A stretch of DNA of 64,000 bases from Paenibacillus sp. FSL A5-0031 (GTDB lineage: Bacteria > Bacillota > Bacilli > Paenibacillales > Paenibacillaceae), in the NCBI RefSeq assembly GCF_001956295.1, contig NZ_MRTD01000017.1, positions 93,719-157,718 on the forward strand. Reading direction: 5' to 3'. The notes below the pieces were generated by a model, which made no database searches, had not been told where the DNA came from, and saw nothing but the letters and a program-made list of their open reading frames with translations. The translations under genes and the position numbers were made by a program. This document shows positions 59,206 through 64,000 of the stretch, piece by piece. Every line of letters starts with the position of its first letter. Position 1 is the first letter of the stretch.

Positions 59206-62124
59206 ATGATGGATTGGGATTGGAAGGCGAATTGGATTTGGGGCGGAGAAGCTGAAAGCCCTCGCAATGAATGGCGCTGCTTCAAAAAGAGCTTTGATGT
59301 TGCACCATCATCGGATGATTTTGACCAAAATACTCAAACAACACTGCGAATTAGTGCGGATTCTCGTTATGTTCTTTATATTAATGGCAAGCAGGTAGGA
59401 CGCGGCCCTGTACGTTCATGGACCGTTGAGCAATTTTATGATGTGTACGATATTGGCCATCTGCTGGTACCTGGGCAGTCGAATACGATTGCGGTGCTCG
59501 TGCATCATTTTGGCGTAACGACCTTTTACTATTTAAGAGGCCGCGGCGGGCTGCTTGTGCAGTTGGATAGGAGCAGTGAAGAGGGAACGCAAACGCTGCT
59601 TGAATCAGATGATACTTGGAGCACAGCTATTCATGAAGGCTATCATACACGTACGCCTCGAATGTCTTGTCAGCAAGGCTATTCTGAGTATGTTGATGCT
59701 GGTTCATGGGACAGCGATTGGACTACAGCCACGGGTAGTGGTGATGCTTGGGAGAAAGCAGCGTTACTAGGCGTTGTTGGCACTGGACCGTGGAAGACGC
59801 TAATAGAGCGGGACATTCCGCTGTTAGCAGAGTACCCTGTGTATCCATCCCGCATATTATCTCTGAGCAGCGTTAAGTCCTTCAGCTTCTCTACGTCAAT
59901 TGATATACGCAATCAAATGGTTGAAGGCAGTGAGGACCATGCAAATGTTGTCGGCTTCACGGGTTATGCGGCTACCATTCTCTCTGTCCAAGAAGACGCG
60001 GATATTATACTCGGGTTCCCATTTGCGAGTGAGTGCGTAAGAGCTGTCTCAATTAATGGGGTGAAGCTGGATTCGGATCAGTTCACGGGAGTGCTCCCTG
60101 AACGCTATGCAGAAGTGACAATTCAAAAAGGCGAACATTTACTCTTAATTGATGTGAGTGGAAGCATGCATACAGGTCAGCTGCACCTGGGCATCTACAG
60201 TGAAGTTCCGATTGAGGTTCGATCACCGTTAGCTTCTGAGCAACAGTCAGTAGGTGCATCTGCTTTTATTAGTATTGGTCCCTTTGACAGTACCGTATAT
60301 TTGGATCATCAGGAATCGAGACAGATTGATTTTGAGGATGCGTATTATAAGCAAGTAATAGATAAGGTATCTTCCATTCAAGATTTGGATGCCTATTCTC
60401 CATATATTCGTTCTATTAATGAGAGTCTCGTAAGTGAAGTAGATGTATTCGGTCTCTCTGTGTGGAAGAAGGAAAGCACTCCGCATGTTATTCCGGTGGC
60501 TTTGCAAAATCTTGTTATTCCGAACGCATCGCCGGGAGTTATTCCGATGTATCCAGGTCTAGATACAGAAATTATTATTGATTTCGGCAAGGAGCTTACG
60601 GGTTATCTGTCATTTGAGGTTGAGGCAGAAGCGGGTGCTATTTTAGACTTTTACGGATTTGAGTATATGACAGAGGATTATCGCCAAGATACGTTTGGGC
60701 TGGACAATACTGTGCGCTATGTATGTAAAGAAGGGAGACAGACTCATGTCTCTCCAATTCGCAGAGGCTTGCGATACTTGATGCTGACTGTCCGAAATGC
60801 GAATACGCCGGTCAAAATACAAAATGTTCATTATATAGCAAGCCATTATCCAGTAGCAGAGATTGGCAGATTCCAAAGCTCAGATCCTTTATTGAACGAC
60901 ATATGGGAGATTAGCCGCCATACGACGAAGCTATGCATGGAAGATACTTTTGTGGATTGCCCAGCTTATGAGCAAGTTTTCTGGGTGGGTGATAGCCGCA
61001 ATGAAGCGCTGGTTAGCAACTACTTATTCGGCGTAAATGATATGGTTAAACGATGCTTGCGTCTTGTACCGGGGTCGAAGGATCAAACGCCTTTATACGT
61101 AAATCAGGTTCCGAGCGGCTGGAGCAGCGTTATTCCGAACTGGACCTTTTTCTGGGCTATTGCATGCCGTGAATATGTAGAGCAAACAGCGGATCTTCAT
61201 TTTGCCCAAGAGATGTATCCGCATATCCGTTTTACGTTAGAGCATTATTTGAAGGAAATCAATGAGGATGGCTTGCTAGCAATTAAGGGTTGGAACCTAC
61301 TGGATTGGTCGCCGATTGATCAGCCTAACGATGGCATTGTCACACATCAGAACTGCTTCCTAGTGAAGACGCTGCGTGTTGCCTCTGAGATGGCTGGTTT
61401 CTCCGGTGATGAGGAAGGGCGCGTACGTTTTGCGGCAGCAGCCGATGATCTTCAAGCGGCGATTAATCAGCATTTGTGGTCCGAGGAACAGTCTGCCTAC
61501 TTGGATTGTATCCATGTGGATGGACGCAGATCAGACATCTTCTCCGTGCAAACACAGGTGGTCGCTTATTTGACAGGTGTTGCGCAAGGAGTACGTAGAA
61601 GCATTATGGAGAAGTATTTGCTGGAATCGCCTTCGCATTTTGTTCAAATCGGCAGTCCATTCATGTCTTTCTTCTATTATGAAGCATTGTCGGCATCGGG
61701 ACAGTATTCTACGATTGTTGAAGACATCCGTCGCAATTACGGGCAAATGATCGAGCATGACGCGACAACTTGCTGGGAGATGTATCCGAACTTCTCGGAA
61801 AATAGAGCGAATCCTAATATGCTGACTAGAAGTCATTGTCATGCTTGGTCGGCAGCGCCAGCTTATTTCCTCGGACGCGAGGTGCTTGGCATCCGCAGTA
61901 CAGCAATGGGATGGACTGAGGTCGAGATTAGTCCTAATCCTTGCGGTCTCACTTGGGCGAAGGGAAGCGTTCCTCTCTCCGATGCAGGGCAAATCGATGT
62001 ATCGTGGAAAGTGATCGATGAGAAAATCATTGAGGTTTCCATTCAATCCCCTGCATCGGTAAAAGTGAATGTTATAATACCAGAAGGATACGAAGGTGTC
62101 GTTCGGGAGAAAAAAATCTTTTAG
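59206..62124 (+). CDS. Alpha-L-rhamnosidase-like glycoside hydrolase, family 78
   Basis: This 972-residue protein has N-terminal beta-sandwich domains (ISADSRYVLYINGKQVGRGP), an (alpha/alpha)6 catalytic barrel and a C-terminal beta domain. The GH78 motif reads VDCPAYEQVFWVGDSRNEAL, with Asp584, Glu589 and Asp596. A downstream TTCWEMYP carries Glu858. Their spacing (5, 12 and 274) equals that of the active-site residues described for Bacillus RhaB (Asp567, Glu572, Asp579, Glu841). No signal peptide is seen, so it acts on imported rhamnosides. ATG 59206 follows AAGGGGCGG. A terminator follows. The usual DCPQRE is varied to DCPAYE, so specificity may differ. Confidence 0.87.
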   Translation: MMDWDWKANWIWGGEAESPRNEWRCFKKSFDVAPSSDDFDQNTQTTLRISADSRYVLYINGKQVGRGPVRSWTVEQFYDVYDIGHLLVPGQSNTIAVLVHHFGVTTFYYLRGRGGLLVQLDRSSEEGTQTLLESDDTWSTAIHEGYHTRTPRMSCQQGYSEYVDAGSWDSDWTTATGSGDAWEKAALLGVVGTGPWKTLIERDIPLLAEYPVYPSRILSLSSVKSFSFSTSIDIRNQMVEGSEDHANVVGFTGYAATILSVQEDADIILGFPFASECVRAVSINGVKLDSDQFTGVLPERYAEVTIQKGEHLLLIDVSGSMHTGQLHLGIYSEVPIEVRSPLASEQQSVGASAFISIGPFDSTVYLDHQESRQIDFEDAYYKQVIDKVSSIQDLDAYSPYIRSINESLVSEVDVFGLSVWKKESTPHVIPVALQNLVIPNASPGVIPMYPGLDTEIIIDFGKELTGYLSFEVEAEAGAILDFYGFEYMTEDYRQDTFGLDNTVRYVCKEGRQTHVSPIRRGLRYLMLTVRNANTPVKIQNVHYIASHYPVAEIGRFQSSDPLLNDIWEISRHTTKLCMEDTFVDCPAYEQVFWVGDSRNEALVSNYLFGVNDMVKRCLRLVPGSKDQTPLYVNQVPSGWSSVIPNWTFFWAIACREYVEQTADLHFAQEMYPHIRFTLEHYLKEINEDGLLAIKGWNLLDWSPIDQPNDGIVTHQNCFLVKTLRVASEMAGFSGDEEGRVRFAAAADDLQAAINQHLWSEEQSAYLDCIHVDGRRSDIFSVQTQVVAYLTGVAQGVRRSIMEKYLLESPSHFVQIGSPFMSFFYYEALSASGQYSTIVEDIRRNYGQMIEHDATTCWEMYPNFSENRANPNMLTRSHCHAWSAAPAYFLGREVLGIRSTAMGWTEVEISPNPCGLTWAKGSVPLSDAGQIDVSWKVIDEKIIEVSIQSPASVKVNVIIPEGYEGVVREKKIF

Positions 62125-62165
62125 CAGAAGTATCGGTTGATTCACGCTGAATGGAATGTAGATGC

Positions 62166-62206
62166 AAAAAAGCTCTCGCTGTCAGTAGACAGTTGAGAGC
62201 TTTTTT
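62166..62206. terminator. Bidirectional terminator after the GH78 gene
   Basis: AAAAAAGCTCTC..CTGTC pairs with GACAG..GAGAGCTTTTTT. It also ends the convergent DinB-like gene. Confidence 0.9.
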
Positions 62207-62236
62207 ATAGGAGCGGTGAAATGCATTTGAATTATT

Positions 62237-62728
62237 TTAGTATAGATCGAACATGTTGACTTCATAGCCTTGTATCTTCAAATATGTAAACATCTGCGCC
62301 CGATGATGCTGAATATGGGTCGTAATCTCAATCAGCCATTTTGCCTGTACCGAGCCGTGTTCTAGATAAAATGGTTTTGTTTTCTTGTGCAGGAAATCCT
62401 CATCCGGAAGACTTTCCATATAAGCTCTGACTTCATGCAAACCGGTCGTGAGCCAAGCAATTAGTTTCTCGTGGTCTTGATCGGCAGCTATATCCGCTTC
62501 AAGCTTGCGGATGACGGTTTCATCGTTCTCCTGAAGAATGAGCAGATCAACCGAAGGAATAGATACGATATGTTGGACAAGCTCCAGCAGCGTCCTCATA
62601 TTGTCATGCGGTCTGTATGACCAATGATCGGTTGAGATTTTGCGAATCAAATTGGAAGAGGTTTTCGCAATATGATCCAATTCCTCCAGCAGTAATCCTT
62701 TTACTTCATTAATAGGTTGAGATTGCAT
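62237..62728 (-). CDS. DinB-family protein
   Basis: This 163-residue four-helix protein of the DinB/YfiT type contains LLELVQHIVSIPSVDLLIL and the late TTHIQHHRAQMFTYLKIQGY. Together these supply the three His that bind metal in the family. ATG 62728 is chosen because GGAG lies 8 nt upstream; a GTG nine bases earlier is too close to that site. DinB proteins are metal-dependent transferase-like enzymes (thiol or related), often stress-induced. It is divergent from a WYL regulator. Confidence 0.87.
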   Translation of the reverse strand: MQSQPINEVKGLLLEELDHIAKTSSNLIRKISTDHWSYRPHDNMRTLLELVQHIVSIPSVDLLILQENDETVIRKLEADIAADQDHEKLIAWLTTGLHEVRAYMESLPDEDFLHKKTKPFYLEHGSVQAKWLIEITTHIQHHRAQMFTYLKIQGYEVNMFDLY

Positions 62729-62798
62729 TGCCTTCACTCCATTCTTCTTAATTGTAGTATTGTGGTCACCCTTAGTGGGCTTAATACTGATTGTAGCT

Positions 62799-62821
62799 TA
62801 TAATAGTGACAGTAGTTGTCA
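62799..62821 (+). promoter_or_regulatory. Promoter and dyad between DinB-like and WYL genes
   Basis: TATAAT (62799-62804) is followed by TGACA-GTAGT-TGTCA (62807-62821), an inverted repeat with flanking AAT/ATT symmetry. It lies 27 bp before the WYL gene and is a candidate autoregulatory operator. No clear -35 is seen. Confidence 0.5.
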
Positions 62822-62848
62822 TAATTAAGAAATGAATGGAGAATCAAT

Positions 62849-63796
62849 ATGTCAAAATCGAAACGGCTCATTGAATTGATGATGACTGTTAATAGAAAAC
62901 GTAAGTTCACCGTCAAAGAACTCGCGGTTGAGTTTGAAGTGTCGACAAGAACGATATTGAGGGATTTGCAAGAGCTGAGTGAGCTGGGCGTTCCGTTGTA
63001 TTCGGAGGTAGGACCGCATGGCGGGTATCAGGTTTTAAAAGAAAGGATATTGCCTCCAATCGCTTTTACGGAAGAAGAGGCTGTTGCGATATTTTTTGCC
63101 AGCCATGCTTTGAGGCACTATTTATATCTTCCCTTTGAACCTGAATCATCCTCGGCACTCAGCAAATTCTATTATTACATGCCGGGTGATGTGCGGGATC
63201 GTATTGATCAAATGAAAAATCGTGTTGATTTTTTCACGCCTGCTCGGCAAATGAAATCCCCTTATTTATCGATCTTGCTTGAAGCGGCTATTCATCAAAA
63301 AGTGTTGGTTATCGAATATGAATCACGAGAAGGTCGGTCAAGCCGTCAAATACAACCGATTGGCATATATGCAAGCAACGGATTATGGTACTGTTCCGCT
63401 TACTGTTTTTTGCGTGCTGAATTGCGGTTGTTCCGTTGTGATCGAATTCACTCCGCTGTAGAAGATACATCTGATTTGGAAGCGCTGGATTTGCGATATG
63501 TAAACCTTGGGAATAGCGATGAGGTGTTTCAGACGCAGGAGACATATGTTAATCTTTATGTAGAATTAAGCAGAGAAGGCTTGCAGCGCTGTGAGTCTGA
63601 GCTATGGCCGCTGCCCAAGCTGAATATTCGCGTAGATGGTACAGGCTGGATAGATGGCGATATTCGAAAGGTGGATCTTTCGTTTTATTCGAAGTTTTTT
63701 ATGGGTTTAGGTAATGAAGCAACAGTTAAGGAACCGGTTGAACTAATAGATCGCATGAAAAAGATATTAACTGAAGTCATGGCTAAATATGCGTGA
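62849..63796 (+). CDS. WYL-domain transcriptional regulator (YafY-like)
   Basis: This 315-residue regulator has an N-terminal HTH of the DeoR/HTH_11 type (FTVKELAVEFEVSTRTILRD, then GVPLYSEVGPHGGYQV) and a WYL domain in the second half (ASNGLWYCSAYCFLRAELRL, then RLFRCDRI). A C-terminal WCX extension follows. WYL domains sense ligands, in some cases nucleic acids or nucleotides. The start at 62849 follows AATGGAGAAT. It is divergent from the DinB-like gene, its likely target, and lies upstream of an rRNA operon. Confidence 0.92.
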   Translation: MSKSKRLIELMMTVNRKRKFTVKELAVEFEVSTRTILRDLQELSELGVPLYSEVGPHGGYQVLKERILPPIAFTEEEAVAIFFASHALRHYLYLPFEPESSSALSKFYYYMPGDVRDRIDQMKNRVDFFTPARQMKSPYLSILLEAAIHQKVLVIEYESREGRSSRQIQPIGIYASNGLWYCSAYCFLRAELRLFRCDRIHSAVEDTSDLEALDLRYVNLGNSDEVFQTQETYVNLYVELSREGLQRCESELWPLPKLNIRVDGTGWIDGDIRKVDLSFYSKFFMGLGNEATVKEPVELIDRMKKILTEVMAKYA

Positions 63797-63840
63797 AGTT
63801 AAAGGATAAACAACAAAATAAAATTAATTTCAAAAAATAC

Positions 63841-63870
63841 TTGCATTATTAGGTGAATGCATGGTATATT
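63841..63870 (+). promoter_or_regulatory. rRNA operon promoter
   Basis: TTGCAT (63841-63846) and TATATT (63865-63870) with an 18-bp spacer lie directly upstream of a recognisable rRNA leader. Confidence 0.6.
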
Positions 63871-63936
63871 CTATTTCTGGCCGAGAGACACACGCGGACA
63901 GCAAGCAAAACAAACATGACAAACGAAAGAAAAGAT

Positions 63937-63960
63937 TGCTCTTTGAAAACTGAACAACGA
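63937..63960 (+). promoter_or_regulatory. rRNA leader boxA-like antitermination sequence
   Basis: TGCTCTTTGAAAACTGAACA is the sequence found before 16S genes in Bacilli rRNA operons. The 16S gene itself would begin just beyond 64000. This is a direct sequence match from memory of the motif. Confidence 0.85.
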
Positions 63961-64000
63961 GTAATAACTGCCTTGCAAATCCTTCGGGATGAGCAAATAT

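Overview
The window looks like chromosomal DNA of a Paenibacillus-type bacterium (Paenibacillaceae, Bacillota). The evidence is strong GGAGG-type ribosome binding sites, frequent TTG and GTG starts, U-tailed hairpin terminators, many lipoprotein solute-binding proteins, carbohydrate ABC importers that lack their own ATPase, YesM/AraC-type two-component regulators, cre sites, and an rRNA operon leader of the Bacilli type at the right edge. No phage, insertion sequence, CRISPR array or tRNA was recognised.

Layout. 1-1.3 kb: end of a sugar oxidoreductase gene and a ThuA-like gene. 1.4-11.3 kb: an apparent alpha-glucan (dextran / isomalto-oligosaccharide) locus. It has a binding lipoprotein, two permeases and a GH66 dextranase-like lipoprotein, then a histidine kinase, an AraC-type response regulator and a second, paralogous binding lipoprotein that may be a sensor. 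Both halves are preceded by cre-like sites. 11.4-17 kb: a SWIM/SNF2 helicase, an aldo/keto reductase, and small proteins including a membrane-anchored L7/L12-like domain. 17.1-20 kb: an iron/siderophore locus with two Fur boxes. Here an AraC regulator runs without a stop codon into a siderophore-binding lipoprotein that has its own internal Fur-controlled promoter, ribosome binding site and signal peptide. A FhuF-like reductase follows. 20.3-21.2 kb: a non-coding array of 194-bp tandem repeats built from AGCAGGA/TCCTGCT hairpins.

21.3-28 kb: an SDR enzyme and LysR regulator, divergent from a ferric-iron/phosphonate-type ABC importer with a PPP-type phosphatase. 28-34.6 kb: a DUF2500 protein, ThpR, an SgrR-like regulator, a DUF4173 membrane protein, a hydrolase and a phosphoesterase. 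34.8-37.1 kb: a secreted 5'-nucleotidase with an SH3b domain. 37.4-42.6 kb: a compact operon of type III polyketide synthase, methyltransferase, FAD oxidoreductase and MMPL transporter, probably for a phenolic or quinone lipid. 42.7-50 kb: a PaiB-like protein, an orphan ParB-like protein, a Ugp-like importer, a lipoprotein and an AAC(3)-family acetyltransferase. 50-58 kb: a chemoreceptor, methyltransferases, a YlaI-like zinc protein, an AlkZ-related protein, two secreted proteins, a GNAT enzyme, and a second dispersed repeat family at 44.8 and 53.5-54.1 kb. 58-62 kb: an AraC regulator divergent from a GH78 rhamnosidase. 62-64 kb: a DinB protein divergent from a WYL regulator, then the promoter and leader of an rRNA operon whose 16S gene lies beyond the window.

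All function calls come from reading motifs and recalling families. No database search was run.
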